The notes beneath the pieces were generated by a model, which saw only the letters and a list, made by a program, of their open reading frames with translations, was not told the DNA's origin and did not search any database. Position numbers and translations under genes: made by a program. This document shows, piece after piece, positions 30,204-39,448 of a DNA stretch of 64,000 nucleotides. Position 1 is the first letter of the stretch. Every line of letters begins with the position of its first letter. The stretch spans positions 434,001 to 498,000 of the forward strand of contig NZ_VFPM01000001.1 in assembly GCF_006716675.1 (NCBI RefSeq), written 5' to 3'. The DNA comes from Humibacillus xanthopallidus. GTDB taxonomy: Bacteria; Actinomycetota; Actinomycetes; Actinomycetales; Dermatophilaceae.

Positions 30204-31086
30204 GGTGGGCTCCCTCGGGTGGGGTGGTCGGGTGGGGTTCGAGCACGGCAAGGGCGCGCAGCGCGCCGGAGACGCCCGCGAGCAGGTCTCGCCCGGAGGA
30301 GTGTCCGATGGCGAGCACCCGCTCCAACACCGGGCCGTATGCCGTCCGGTCGGCTCTTGCCGTCAGGTCGGCTCTTGCCGTCTGGTGGGCTCCCGGGTGG
30401 ACGGTGAGGGTGACGAGGCGCACGACGTCGGGGACGGCATACCCCGATGCAGCCGCGAGGACGAGCGCGGCCGAGAGGCTCGTCGTGCGACCGAGCGCCG
30501 GCAGCACCTGGGCACGCAGCGCGGCGAGCGCCCTTGCGGCGTCAGGGTGCCCGACCGAGGCGAGAGCGAGGAGCACTCCGCAGAGCGCGTCGTCACCGCT
30601 CGGGGTGAGACCGCGGCCGGCGCCGACGAGACCGAGCACGGCGTCGGCGAGCGGCCGCCCGGCTAGCGCTGTCACGGTGAGGTGGAAGGTGAGCTCGCCG
30701 AGCACTCCGGGGTCCGGGAGGAGCTCGGCATCGGCCACGGTGGGCACGCGCGGCGCGGCGTGCACGCGCGACGGTCGGGCGAGGCGTGACGCGACGACCT
30801 CGAGCGACGGCAGCACGAGGCGGCCGGCTCCGACGACGATGTCATCGCCCGGCTCGACCCCCCAGCGGAGCGCCGACGACGGTCGTGCGAGCCGCAGGCC
30901 GATGGGCAGGTGCAGCGCGTCGGCGGCGAGAAGGGCCAGCACCCGGTCGTGGGCGCCGAGCTCGACATAGACACACGTGTCGAAGACTCCGAGCACGCGG
31001 CGGGCCGTGGGGGCGCCGGCGACGGCACCCGCGACGAGCGGCGACACCGCAGCGCCGACCAGCTCGCTCCCGTGCACCCCACCCAT
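30196..31086 (-). CDS. DUF2877 protein (YlbF/AllH homologue)
   Basis: A 296-residue protein with the diagnostic DUF2877 motifs GRGLTPSGDDALCGVLLAL and GHSSGRDLLAGV. In E. coli the homologue YlbF (AllH) is the third subunit of oxamate transcarbamylase, which phosphorolyses oxalurate to oxamate and carbamoyl phosphate. It is the first gene of the minus-strand operon, and its end overlaps the FdrA-YlbE fusion gene by 8 bp, supporting a complex. It is divergent from the PucR-type regulator with a 127-bp shared control region. The start is ATG 31086. The usual fourth partner, carbamate kinase, is encoded 18 kb away at 49504. Confidence 0.85.
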   Translation of the reverse strand: MGGVHGSELVGAAVSPLVAGAVAGAPTARRVLGVFDTCVYVELGAHDRVLALLAADALHLPIGLRLARPSSALRWGVEPGDDIVVGAGRLVLPSLEVVASRLARPSRVHAAPRVPTVADAELLPDPGVLGELTFHLTVTALAGRPLADAVLGLVGAGRGLTPSGDDALCGVLLALASVGHPDAARALAALRAQVLPALGRTTSLSAALVLAAASGYAVPDVVRLVTLTVHPGAHQTARADLTARADRTAYGPVLERVLAIGHSSGRDLLAGVSGALRALAVLEPHPTTPPEGAHRA

Positions 31087-31159
31087 CGTGCGCCGCCCTT
31101 CTACCGTCCTCTGCCGACGTGTCAACCGTCGCGGCCGTGCGCCGGCATGCGACCAGCCT

Positions 31160-31175
31160 CCACCCGGTCGGGTGG
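31160..31175. promoter_or_regulatory. Palindrome in the PucR/DUF2877 divergent control region
   Basis: CCACCC-GGTC-GGGTGG, 27 bp upstream of the PucR gene -10 box. Its position between divergent catabolic operon and regulator makes it a candidate PucR-type operator. Confidence 0.35.
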
Positions 31176-31201
31176 CGTGTCGTGACGCTATCCACGCTGG
31201 G

Positions 31202-31207
31202 TAGGGT
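31202..31207 (+). promoter_or_regulatory. -10 box of leaderless promoter for the PucR-type regulator
   Basis: TAGGGT, 6 nt before ATG 31214. Confidence 0.6.
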
Positions 31208-31213
31208 GCGCTC

Positions 31214-33013
31214 ATGGTGAAAGTTGCCAACGATGGGCGCCTCCGCGATGGTGACTTGCCAGCCGCGCCGTCGACGCGTCGCGAGTGGCGGTCCGAGGTC
31301 GACGTCTCGGGGATCTCGCTGCGCCTCATCGCGGGGCTCGCCGCCACGGCACAGGGCTCCGTGCAGGCCTCCGCCCAGCGGCTCGACGCCACGGTGGACA
31401 GCACGCTGCCCCTGCGTCAGGCGCTCACGCGGAGCCAGGCTGCTGACCGGGCCACGGACTCGGTGCGCAGCCACGGCTCCGTCGGCGTGCTCGCGCACTG
31501 CCTCGTGCTGACCGATGCGGCCGAGCTCACCGCCATCTCGGGCGGCGACGGCGACGCCATCGAGGCCCCGGGTGTCGTCGAGGCGCTGCACCGGGCCGGC
31601 GCGGCGGGGCTCGTGGCGTCAGGACTCGGCCGGACGGCATACCGCGTGGTCGCGGCAGCAGCGGAGCGCAGCGGACTCCCCCTCATCGAGGTGCCCGAGG
31701 GTCACATCGGCGCGTTCACGACCGAGGTGCTGAGCGCCATCCTCGAGCACCAGACGGCGATGCTGCGCCGCCTCGAGGACGCCGACCGCGCGCTCGTGCA
31801 GATCGTGCTCGCCGGCGGGTCGCTCGACGAGCTGTGCGAGCAGGTCGTCGGCTTCCTCGACGGGGCCGCGATGGTGACGACCACGGACGGGCGGGTCATC
31901 GCGCGGGCGGGGTCGGCGCGGGAGCTCAGCCACGCCGAGGGCCTCGACTGCTTCGACCGGACCGGGCGGCTGCTCACGGAGAGCGAGCCGATGGGCCTCG
32001 CCCGCGACGAACGCACGGGCGCGACGCGAGGGTCGGGGCGGGCGGCCGTGCGGATCGTCGCAGGTCACCTCGACCACGGCGTGCTCATGGCGTTCTGCAG
32101 CCACCGCGACCTCACCGCCGACGACGTGCGCCTGCTCGAGCGGGCCGCCACGGTCGCGGCCCTCGCGATCACCAAGGACCAGGCCGTCGCGGCTGTCGAG
32201 AGCAAGTACCGGGCGGAGTTCCTCCGCGACGCCCTCGCCGGGCGGGCCGGGTCAGCCGCCGACGCAGCGGCGCACGCGGCGTCCCTCGGGTGGGACATCG
32301 ACCGACCGATGGTCGTCGTCGTCGCCGAGACCGACGAGGACGACGACCGGACGAACCGCGACCCCGAGGAGGTGCGCTTCCTCCAGCAGCGCTTCGCCAG
32401 GGCGTGGACCCACGCGATGGCGGTGCGCGACCCGCGCGGGCCCGTCATGGGCTTCAGCCGCGAGGTCGTCGCGCTCGTCGGGGTGCCCGCTGACGCCGAC
32501 ACCGAGCGGCTCATGCGCTCGGTGACCGAGCTCGTGCGCGTCGTGCGCGGTGACGGTGGGGGCGGTCGGCGGAGCTTCTCCGCCGGCGTGTCGCGGCCGA
32601 TCACGTCGGTCGAGGCCCTCCCCCAGGCCTACGACGAGGCACTGTCGGCGGTCACGGTGGGGCGCCAGATGCACGGCGACGGGGCGCTGACCCACGTCGA
32701 TGGCCTCGGCATCTACCGCCTGCTCGCGCTCATCCCGGAGGGCGCCGACCTGCGCCGCTTCGTCCAGGACTCGCTGCGTGAGCTCGCCACCGACGACTCG
32801 CCGGAGTATGCCGGGCTGCGCGAGACGCTCGCCATCCTGCTCGACACGAACATGAACGTCGCCGAGACGGCACGACGGCTCTTCTTCCACTACAACACGC
32901 TGCGCTATCGCATCGGCAGGCTCGAGAAGATGCTCGGCCCCTTCTCGACCGACCCCGAGCTGCGGCTGACCCTCGCGCTCGCGCTCAAGATCCACGCCAT
33001 GCGCGGCCTCTGA
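31214..33013 (+). CDS. PucR/CdaR-family transcriptional regulator
   Basis: A 599-residue regulator. Residues about 30-190 fit the N-terminal PucR sensory domain, the middle (DELCEQVVGFLDGAAMVTTT onward) a GAF-like region, followed by a GGDEF-like CdaR segment (FSAGVSRPITSVEALPQAYD), and the C-terminal 60 residues contain the PucR helix-turn-helix: LDTNMNVAETARRLFFHYNTLRYRIGR is the DNA-binding region. PucR proteins control purine and related nitrogen catabolism genes in response to intermediates. It is divergent from the DUF2877/FdrA-YlbE operon and near the permease and Mo-hydroxylase genes. Its stop codon is part of a REP-like element. Confidence 0.88.
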   Translation: MVKVANDGRLRDGDLPAAPSTRREWRSEVDVSGISLRLIAGLAATAQGSVQASAQRLDATVDSTLPLRQALTRSQAADRATDSVRSHGSVGVLAHCLVLTDAAELTAISGGDGDAIEAPGVVEALHRAGAAGLVASGLGRTAYRVVAAAAERSGLPLIEVPEGHIGAFTTEVLSAILEHQTAMLRRLEDADRALVQIVLAGGSLDELCEQVVGFLDGAAMVTTTDGRVIARAGSARELSHAEGLDCFDRTGRLLTESEPMGLARDERTGATRGSGRAAVRIVAGHLDHGVLMAFCSHRDLTADDVRLLERAATVAALAITKDQAVAAVESKYRAEFLRDALAGRAGSAADAAAHAASLGWDIDRPMVVVVAETDEDDDRTNRDPEEVRFLQQRFARAWTHAMAVRDPRGPVMGFSREVVALVGVPADADTERLMRSVTELVRVVRGDGGGGRRSFSAGVSRPITSVEALPQAYDEALSAVTVGRQMHGDGALTHVDGLGIYRLLALIPEGADLRRFVQDSLRELATDDSPEYAGLRETLAILLDTNMNVAETARRLFFHYNTLRYRIGRLEKMLGPFSTDPELRLTLALALKIHAMRGL

Positions 33014-33177
33014 TCGACAGAGCACTCCGTCGGCAATCGAAAGAGCAGTTCGTCGCCTCAGTGGATCCGCGCGGTCACGCAGCCCACGATCGAGAGAGCA
33101 AACCGTCAAGCACAGCGCGGAGCCGACGGAGTGCTCTTTCGATTGGCGGGGGGCCGACGGAGTGCTCTTTCGATGGG
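33010..33177. repeat. Cluster of five REP-like element A copies
   Basis: Three copies in one orientation (near 33013, 33036 and 33089; core ATCGAAAGAGCAGTTCG with variants) are followed by two in the opposite orientation (near 33124 and 33154; GACGGAGTGCTCTTTCGAT). The cluster fills the gap between the convergent PucR and acetyltransferase genes, and the first copy includes the PucR gene stop codon. The inverted pairs could fold into long hairpins and act as a bidirectional terminator. Confidence 0.85.
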
Positions 33178-33190
33178 GTGGTCTGTCGGG

Positions 33191-33796
33191 TCAGGGGCGT
33201 GTCGAGCGACCCAGGAAGAGGGTGTCGCCGACGGCATGAAGCTCGGTGAAGCCGAGGTGGCGGTAGAAGCCCACCGCCCTCGGGTTGCCCACCCCCACGC
33301 CGAGGTGGACGCCCGGCGAGCCGGCTGCGGCGAGGCGCTCGAGCAGGGCCTCGATGAGCCGCCGACCCCAGCCGCCGCCCTGCCACCGCGGCAGGAGGTC
33401 GATGTGCAGATGTGACGGGTGGTCGGCGACCACGACGTCGGGGGCACGTGCCGGCCGGTGGATGAGCGCCACGACACCGGCGTCTGCCGAGCCCGGCGTG
33501 TGCCTGGCGAGTGGGTGGCGCTCACGCAGCGGCGGCCACCACTCACGCTCGCAGCGGTCCTCGAACGCCCGGGTGTCGAGGGCGCCGAGCGTGTAGCCCC
33601 CCGCCCCCATGCCGTCGTCGAGCACCAGCGCGAGCCCCGGCTCGAACGCGAGGTAGGGGCCGACGTAGACCTCGCCGAGCAGGGCCGGCTCGGCATAGCT
33701 CCCGGTAGCGTCGGCGCCGGAGTCCCCGGTGCGCAGGCAGATGTCATAGAGCGCCCCTCGGTCGCGAGGCTCGTAGGGCCGCAGGGGAGAAGACAC
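33191..33796 (-). CDS. GNAT family N-acetyltransferase
   Basis: A roughly 200-residue GNAT protein: the N-terminus LRPYEPRDRGALYDICLR, the acetyl-CoA loop HIDLLPRWQGGGWGRRLIEALLERL (Q/R-X-X-G-X-G/A type, here QGGGWG) and the C-terminal GVGVGNPRAVGFYRHLGF are characteristic. Substrate unknown. The start is uncertain: GTG 33796 aligns with the beginning of the fold, while an in-frame start at 33841 would add 15 residues. It faces the permease gene divergently. Confidence 0.85.
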   Translation of the reverse strand: MSSPLRPYEPRDRGALYDICLRTGDSGADATGSYAEPALLGEVYVGPYLAFEPGLALVLDDGMGAGGYTLGALDTRAFEDRCEREWWPPLRERHPLARHTPGSADAGVVALIHRPARAPDVVVADHPSHLHIDLLPRWQGGGWGRRLIEALLERLAAAGSPGVHLGVGVGNPRAVGFYRHLGFTELHAVGDTLFLGRSTRP

Positions 33797-33945
33797 GGAT
33801 ACATCATGACCTGCCAGCAGACTCGCCCCGGCGTGTATCAACCTTTGACGAACGCGATCCCGGGTTGCGGGAGTAGTTTTCGCCCATCCCGCAGTGGGAG
33901 CAGGGGACCGGATCCGCGTGACGCGCGGCGACCATAGGAGTCGGA

Positions 33946-35430
33946 ATGGCTTTGGGCTGGAAACTTCACGGCGACGGCAGGACCTTGGGGCCCGACGACG
34001 TCGTGGCCCCCGACGAGCGGCTCACGTGGGGCAGGACCGCCGGGCTCGGCGCCCAGCACGTCGTGGCGATGTTCGGGGCGACCTTCGTCTTCCCGCTCGT
34101 CATGGGGCTCAACCCGCAGCTCGCGATCATGATGAGCGGTGTCGCGACGATCTGCTTCCTGCTCATCGTCAAGGGCAAGGTCCCGAGCTACCTCGGCACG
34201 TCGGCGAGCTTCGTCGGCGCCGTCGTCGCGATCCGGGCCCAGGGCGGCACCTCCCAGGACGTCACGGGCGCCATCCTCGTGGCCGGTCTCGTGCTGGCCC
34301 TCGTCGGTGTCGGCATCCACTTCGCCGGCTCCGCCGTGCTGCACAAGGTGCTGCCGCCGGTCGTCACCGGCGCCGTCGTCATGCTCATCGGCTTCAACCT
34401 CGCCCCCGTCGTCGCCAACATCTACTGGCCGCAGGACCAGTGGGTGGCGCTGCTCGTCATGCTCTTCACCATCGTCTGCGCCGTCGCCTTCAAGGGATTC
34501 GTCTCGCGCATCGCGGTCTTCCTCGCGCTGATCTTCGGCTACGTCATCTCGTGGCTCTTCGACCAGATCTTCGGCCAGATCACCTCCTACGACGCGGGCG
34601 CCGGCAAGGTGACGACGCACTTCCGCACGAACTTCGACAACATCGCCTCGCAGCCGTGGTTCGGCCTGCCGCCGTCGACGACGATGGGAGCCGACGGCAA
34701 GGAGATCGTCGGCATCCACGCCCCGTCGTTCTCGGTCGCCGCGATCCTCCTCGTCCTGCCCGCCGTGGTCGCGCTCATCGCCGAGAACACCGGCCACGTC
34801 AAGGCCGTCGCCGAGATGACGAAGACCAACCTCGACCCCTCCATGGGCCGCGCCATCGCCGCAGACGGCGTCGGCACGATGATCGCCTCCTCTGTCGGCG
34901 GCTCTCCGACGACGACGTATGCGGAGAACATCGGTGTCATGGCCGCGACGCGCGTCTACTCCACCGCGGCCTACTACGTCGCGGCCGCGGTCGCGATCAT
35001 CTTCGGGCTCTCGCCGAAGTTCGGAGCGCTCGTGGCCTCGGTGCCCGGCGGGGTGCTCGGCGGCATCACGGTCGTGCTCTACGGCATGATCGGCCTGCTC
35101 GGCGCGAAGATCTGGAAGGAGAACGGCGTCGACTTCGGCAACCCGATCAACCTCGTGCCGGTGGCCGCCGGCATCGTCATCGGCATCGGCAACGTGACGC
35201 TCGTCTTCTCCGACAGCTTCTCGCTCGGCGGCATCGCCCTCGGCACCATCGTGGCCGTCGGCGCCTACCACCTCGCCCGGGCCATCGCCCCGTCCGAGCT
35301 GCGTGACCGGGCCGACGCCGCCGGAGGCACGATGATCTCCCTCGGCGAGAGGGAGGGAGACTACGGCGACGCCGACGGCATCGACGACCTCTACCAGGAC
35401 GCACCCGGCGGACCGGACCGGCGGCGCTGA
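33946..35430 (+). CDS. NCS2 family nucleobase permease (uracil permease-like)
   Basis: A 494-residue polytopic transporter. The signature GSPTTTYAENIGVMAATRVYS-type block (about residues 320-340) and AENTGHVKAVAEMTKTN resemble UraA/RutG uracil permeases more than the xanthine/urate branch, although this is a by-eye call. NPQLAIMMSG and VPSYLGTSASFVGAV are also typical of NCS2. The C-terminal 40 residues are hydrophilic and acidic. TAGGAG lies 5 nt before the ATG. It is followed by a strong terminator and then the Mo-hydroxylase operon. Uptake of uracil or another pyrimidine fits the barbiturase in the cluster. Confidence 0.88.
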   Translation: MALGWKLHGDGRTLGPDDVVAPDERLTWGRTAGLGAQHVVAMFGATFVFPLVMGLNPQLAIMMSGVATICFLLIVKGKVPSYLGTSASFVGAVVAIRAQGGTSQDVTGAILVAGLVLALVGVGIHFAGSAVLHKVLPPVVTGAVVMLIGFNLAPVVANIYWPQDQWVALLVMLFTIVCAVAFKGFVSRIAVFLALIFGYVISWLFDQIFGQITSYDAGAGKVTTHFRTNFDNIASQPWFGLPPSTTMGADGKEIVGIHAPSFSVAAILLVLPAVVALIAENTGHVKAVAEMTKTNLDPSMGRAIAADGVGTMIASSVGGSPTTTYAENIGVMAATRVYSTAAYYVAAAVAIIFGLSPKFGALVASVPGGVLGGITVVLYGMIGLLGAKIWKENGVDFGNPINLVPVAAGIVIGIGNVTLVFSDSFSLGGIALGTIVAVGAYHLARAIAPSELRDRADAAGGTMISLGEREGDYGDADGIDDLYQDAPGGPDRRR

Positions 35431-35460
35431 CCCCGGCTGAGCCGGACGGCATACCGCACC

Positions 35461-35493
35461 CGTGGGCCCCCGATGCGTCATCGGGGGCCCACG
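35461..35493 (+). terminator. Strong terminator after the permease gene
   Basis: A perfect 15-bp stem (CGTGGGCCCCCGATG and its complement) around a CGT loop, 30 bp after the stop. It separates the permease from the downstream operon. Confidence 0.85.
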
Positions 35494-35583
35494 GTGTTGA
35501 CGGCACAACCTGACAAGAGCGCGGGCCCAGGGATGCGACCAGCCCCCTAGTGCCCGCGCCGATCGGAAGGCAGGATCGATTCG

Positions 35584-36465
35584 GTGAAGCCAGCCCCCTT
35601 CGTGCACCACGCGCCGCGCACCGTCGGCGAGGCCGCCGCCGTGCTCGGGCAGGTCGGCCACGACGGCAAGGTGCTCGCCGGCGGGCAGAGCCTCGTGCCG
35701 ATCCTCAACATGCGCCTCGCCGCGCCGGCCCACCTCGTCGACATCAACGGCGTCGAAGGGCTCGACGGCATCGTCGTGGGCGACGAGGCCGTCCGCGTCG
35801 GCGCGCTCGTGCGGCACGCGGCGCTCGCCCGCTCCGAGGAGGCGTATGCCGCCCTCCCCCTCCTGCGCCAGGCGACCCTCAACGTCGCCCACCCCGCCAT
35901 CCGCAACCGCGGCACGACGGTGGGATCGATCGCGCACGCCGACCCCGCAGGCGAGATGCCTGCCGTGCTGGCGCTCTGCGACGGCGTCGTCGAGGCCGTG
36001 AGCACCCGAGGGACTCGAGAGATCGGCTGGCAGGACTTTTTCGCCGGGCCCCTCGAGACCACCCTCTCCATCGACGAGCTCGCTGTCGCAGTGCGATTCG
36101 GCCGCTTCCCCGCGGGCACGCACACCGCCTTCAGGGAGTCTGCTCGGCGCCACGGCGACTACGCGCTGGCTGGCGTGGGCGTCAGGGTGACGGTCGCCGA
36201 CGGCGTCGTCACCGAGGCCCGCGCGTCGTTCGTCTCCGTCACCGACGTGCCCTCAGTGCTCGATCTCGGTCCCGTGCTCGCGGGCACCGAGCCCGGGTCC
36301 ACGGCCTGGGGCGTGGCGGTGGACGCCGCCGCCCAGGCAGTTCGCGACCACGTGCAGCCGGAGAGCGACATCCACGCGACGAGCGACTACCGGCGGATGC
36401 TCGTCGGCGAGCTCACCCGGCGCGTGCTCGACGAGAGTGCCCTTGCGGCAGAAGGAGATCGGTGA
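35584..36465 (+). CDS. Molybdenum hydroxylase FAD-binding subunit
   Basis: The medium (CoxM/XdhB-type) subunit, 293 aa. FAD-binding motifs are KVLAGGQSLVPILNMRLA near residue 35 and AIRNRGTTVGSIAHADPAGEMPA near residue 110. It passes electrons from the iron-sulfur subunit to an acceptor. It starts at GTG 35584 and its stop overlaps the next start (TGATG), so the order is FAD, 2Fe-2S, Mo subunit, CoxG. In the proposed pathway the complex would oxidise uracil to barbiturate, as the uracil/thymine dehydrogenases do; the family alone does not prove that substrate. Confidence 0.9.
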   Translation: MKPAPFVHHAPRTVGEAAAVLGQVGHDGKVLAGGQSLVPILNMRLAAPAHLVDINGVEGLDGIVVGDEAVRVGALVRHAALARSEEAYAALPLLRQATLNVAHPAIRNRGTTVGSIAHADPAGEMPAVLALCDGVVEAVSTRGTREIGWQDFFAGPLETTLSIDELAVAVRFGRFPAGTHTAFRESARRHGDYALAGVGVRVTVADGVVTEARASFVSVTDVPSVLDLGPVLAGTEPGSTAWGVAVDAAAQAVRDHVQPESDIHATSDYRRMLVGELTRRVLDESALAAEGDR

Positions 36466-37019
36466 TGACGGACGTTGAGACGCTTCATGACGTGACGGTG
36501 ACCGTCAACGGGGTGCGGCGGACGGCCGCCGTGCCGGCCCGGCGCCTGCTCTCGGACTTCCTCCGTCACGACCTGCGCCTCACCGGCACCCATGTCGGCT
36601 GCGAGCACGGGGTGTGCGGCGCGTGCACGGTGCTCGTCGACGGCGCGCCGATGCGCTCGTGCCTGATGTTCGCCGTGTCGGCGCAGCAGCACGAGATCAC
36701 GACGGTCGAGGGGCTCGGCTCCTCGACCGACGCACGAGTGGCCCCCACGGGTGAGTCGTTGAGCCCGGTGCAGCAGGCCTTCGCCGAGTGCCACGGGCTC
36801 CAGTGCGGCTTCTGCACCCCGGGCTTCCTCACGACGGTCACCGCCTACCTCGAGGAGAACCCGACGCCGACGAACGAGGAGGCGCGCGAGGCGATCTCGG
36901 GCAACCTCTGCCGGTGCACCGGCTACCAGAACATCGTCAAGAGCGTCCTGCGCGCGGCTGAGATCACGGCCGAGCGGCGTGGCGAGGCGGCTGCCTCCGG
37001 CGGCGGGGAGCCCGCATGA
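36465..37019 (+). CDS. Molybdenum hydroxylase 2Fe-2S subunit
   Basis: The small (CoxS/XdhC-type) subunit, 184 aa. The plant-type 2Fe-2S cysteines are in VGCEHGVCGACTVLVDG, with a further cysteine in MRSCLMF, and the second cluster cysteines in QCGFCTPGF and NLCRCTGYQNIV. All eight expected cysteines are visible. Start and stop overlap the neighbouring subunit genes, indicating a tightly coupled operon. Confidence 0.95.
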   Translation: MTDVETLHDVTVTVNGVRRTAAVPARRLLSDFLRHDLRLTGTHVGCEHGVCGACTVLVDGAPMRSCLMFAVSAQQHEITTVEGLGSSTDARVAPTGESLSPVQQAFAECHGLQCGFCTPGFLTTVTAYLEENPTPTNEEAREAISGNLCRCTGYQNIVKSVLRAAEITAERRGEAAASGGGEPA

Positions 37020-39448
37020 CGACGCAGATGTTCGGTGCACCGATTCGGCGCAAGGAGGATCCTCGACTCGTCAGCGGCGGCGGTCGCTACCTCGACGACC
37101 TCGGGCACGACGCCCTCGCTGCCGCCTTCGTGCGCAGCCCGCACGCGCACGCCCGCATCGTCGAGATCGATGCTGCCGACGCGGTCGACGTCGAGGGAGT
37201 CGTCGGCATCTACGTCCACGAGGACCTGCCCGGTCGCGTCGGCGAGCCGCTGCCGCTGCTCATCCCGCACCCGACGCTCACGCACGGGCGCACGGGCCAT
37301 GCCCTCGCCCGCGACGAGGTCAACCACGTCGGCGAGGCGGTCGTCATGGTCGTCGCGACCGACCGCTACGTCGCCGAGGACGCCTGTCAGCGCATCCGCG
37401 TCACCTACGAGCAGCTGCCGCCGGTCGTCGGCATCGAGGCCGCCCGCGACGGCGTCCGGCTCGTGCACGACGACGTGCCGGGCAACGTCGCCGCCCACAT
37501 GCTCCAGGAGGTCGGCGACGTCGACGCTGCCCTCGCCGCTTCACCGCACACCCTCACCCTCGAACTCGACATCGAGCGCAGCGCCTGCACCCCGATGGAG
37601 GGGCGCGGGGTCTACGCCCGCTGGGACGACGAGCGCGGCGAGCTGCGCCTCTGGTCCTCGACGCAGACCTCGACGGGCGTGCGCGCCGCCGTCGCCGCCA
37701 AGCTCGACCTGCCGCTCGCCAAGGTCGAGTGCATCGCCCCCGACGTCGGTGGCGGCTTCGGCGTCAAGATCGTGCACCCCTGGCCCGAGGAGGTGCTCGT
37801 GCCCTGGGCGGCCCGGCTGCTCGGCCAACCGGTCAAGTTCACCGAGGACCGCCGCGAGCACTTCGTCTCCGCCGCCCACGAGCGCGGTCAGCTGCAGACG
37901 GTGACCATTGGATTCGACGACGACGGAAGGCTGCTCGCGCTCGACGTCAAGCTCTGGCACGACAACGGCGCCTACACGCCCTACGGGATCATCGTGCCGA
38001 TCATCACCTCCACCCAGCTGCTCGGCCCCTACAAGCCGGGCGCGTACCGCTGCGAGTTCTGGTCGCTCTACACGAACACCGTTCTCGTCACGCCCTATCG
38101 CGGCGCCGGCCGCCCCCAGGGCTGTTTCGCGATGGAGCGGGCGATGGACGCCATCGCCGACGAGCTCGCCCTCGACCGCACCGAGGTGCGTTCGCGCAAC
38201 TTCATCCTCCCGAGCGAGATGCCCTACGACCACGGGCTGCTCTTCCAGGACGGCCGGCCGCTCAAGTACGACTCCGGGGACTTCCCGGCGAGCCTCGCCA
38301 AGATCAAGGCGCTCGTGGGCTGGGACGACTTCGCGGCATACCGTGCGACGGCGGAGGCCGAAGGGCGCCGCGTCGGGCTCGGGATCGGGTGCTACGTCGA
38401 GGGCACCGGCGTCGGACCCTACGAGGGCGGCCACATCCAGATCGAGACGAGCGGCCGCGTCAACGTCTCGACGGGACTGACGTCGCAGGGCCAGGGCCAC
38501 GAGACCGTCTTCGCGCAGATCGTCGCCGACGAGCTCGGCGTGCGCCTCGAGGACGTCCACGTGACGACGGGCGACAGCCGCAAGATGGCGTACGCCGTGG
38601 GCACCTTCGCGTCGCGCGCCGCGGTCATGAGCGGCAGCGCGATCGCCCTCGCGGCCCGCAAGGTGCGGACCAAGGCGCTGCGCATCGCTGCCGACGCGCT
38701 CGAGGTGTCACCGCAGGACCTCGAGATCGTCGAGGGCACCGTGCGCGTCAAGGGCGCACCCGCGACGTCGATGTCGCTCGGCACGGTGTCGGTGCTGTCG
38801 AACCCGCTGAGATATGCGTTCGACGAGGCCGCCCAGGCCGCAACGCAGTTCGCGGGCACCTTCGACCCCGACAAGCCTCCGGTCGCCGATGACGACGAGC
38901 CCGGCCTCGAGGGGCGCGACTTCTACTCCCCCACCCAGGCGACCTTCGCCAACGGCATGCACGCGGCGATCGTCGAGACCGACCCCGTCACCGCCGAGAT
39001 CCGCATCCTGCGCTACTGCGTCGTGCACGACTGCGGCACGATGATCAACCCGATGATCGTCGAGGGCCAGGTGCACGGCGGGGTCGCCCAGGGCGTCGGC
39101 GGCGCCCTCTACGAGCGGATGGCCTACGACGAGTCGGGCCAGCTGCTCAACGCCTCGTTCATGGACTTCCTCGTGCCCTACGCGTCCGAGGTGCCGACGA
39201 TCGAGACCGACCACCTCGAGACGCCGTCGCCACTGAATCCCCTGGGCATCAAGGGCGCCGGCGAGGCGGGCTGCATCCCCGTGTCGGCCGTCATCGCCTC
39301 CGCGATCGAGGACGCCGAGGGATTCCCGATCACCCGGATGCCGATCTCACCCAACGACCTCTGGGAGCTGCGCCGCCGTCACGCCGCCGGCGAGATCCCG
39401 TCCCTGCACCGCGCGACCCGCACCGCACCCAAGGAGACGACGGCATGA
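37016..39448 (+). CDS. Molybdenum hydroxylase large (Mo-binding) subunit
   Basis: An 810-residue xanthine-dehydrogenase-family subunit. IRRKEDPRLVSGGGRYLDD opens the protein; DVGGGFGVKI, YRGAGRPQGCFAMERAMD, TSQGQGHETVFAQIVADELG and the C-terminal GIKGAGEAGCIPV with the expected catalytic glutamate are present. It lacks the AYRCSFR loop of true CO dehydrogenases, so it is a hydroxylase of an N-heterocycle or similar substrate. With barbiturase and a uracil-type permease in the cluster, uracil/thymine oxidation is the best guess; xanthine or nicotinate-type substrates remain possible. No XdhC-type maturation gene or molybdopterin genes are in the window. Confidence 0.92.
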   Translation: MTTQMFGAPIRRKEDPRLVSGGGRYLDDLGHDALAAAFVRSPHAHARIVEIDAADAVDVEGVVGIYVHEDLPGRVGEPLPLLIPHPTLTHGRTGHALARDEVNHVGEAVVMVVATDRYVAEDACQRIRVTYEQLPPVVGIEAARDGVRLVHDDVPGNVAAHMLQEVGDVDAALAASPHTLTLELDIERSACTPMEGRGVYARWDDERGELRLWSSTQTSTGVRAAVAAKLDLPLAKVECIAPDVGGGFGVKIVHPWPEEVLVPWAARLLGQPVKFTEDRREHFVSAAHERGQLQTVTIGFDDDGRLLALDVKLWHDNGAYTPYGIIVPIITSTQLLGPYKPGAYRCEFWSLYTNTVLVTPYRGAGRPQGCFAMERAMDAIADELALDRTEVRSRNFILPSEMPYDHGLLFQDGRPLKYDSGDFPASLAKIKALVGWDDFAAYRATAEAEGRRVGLGIGCYVEGTGVGPYEGGHIQIETSGRVNVSTGLTSQGQGHETVFAQIVADELGVRLEDVHVTTGDSRKMAYAVGTFASRAAVMSGSAIALAARKVRTKALRIAADALEVSPQDLEIVEGTVRVKGAPATSMSLGTVSVLSNPLRYAFDEAAQAATQFAGTFDPDKPPVADDDEPGLEGRDFYSPTQATFANGMHAAIVETDPVTAEIRILRYCVVHDCGTMINPMIVEGQVHGGVAQGVGGALYERMAYDESGQLLNASFMDFLVPYASEVPTIETDHLETPSPLNPLGIKGAGEAGCIPVSAVIASAIEDAEGFPITRMPISPNDLWELRRRHAAGEIPSLHRATRTAPKETTA

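Noticed and set aside
33838..36153. Long minus-strand frame opposite the permease and FAD subunit genes
   Set aside because: Composition is Asp/Arg/His-rich without domains, typical of an antisense shadow.
37016..39448. Aerobic CO dehydrogenase (CoxL), suggested by the CoxM/CoxS/CoxG-like neighbours
   Set aside because: The active-site loop reads YRGAGRPQG, not the AYRCSFR loop of form I CO dehydrogenase, and the cluster context points to a heterocycle.
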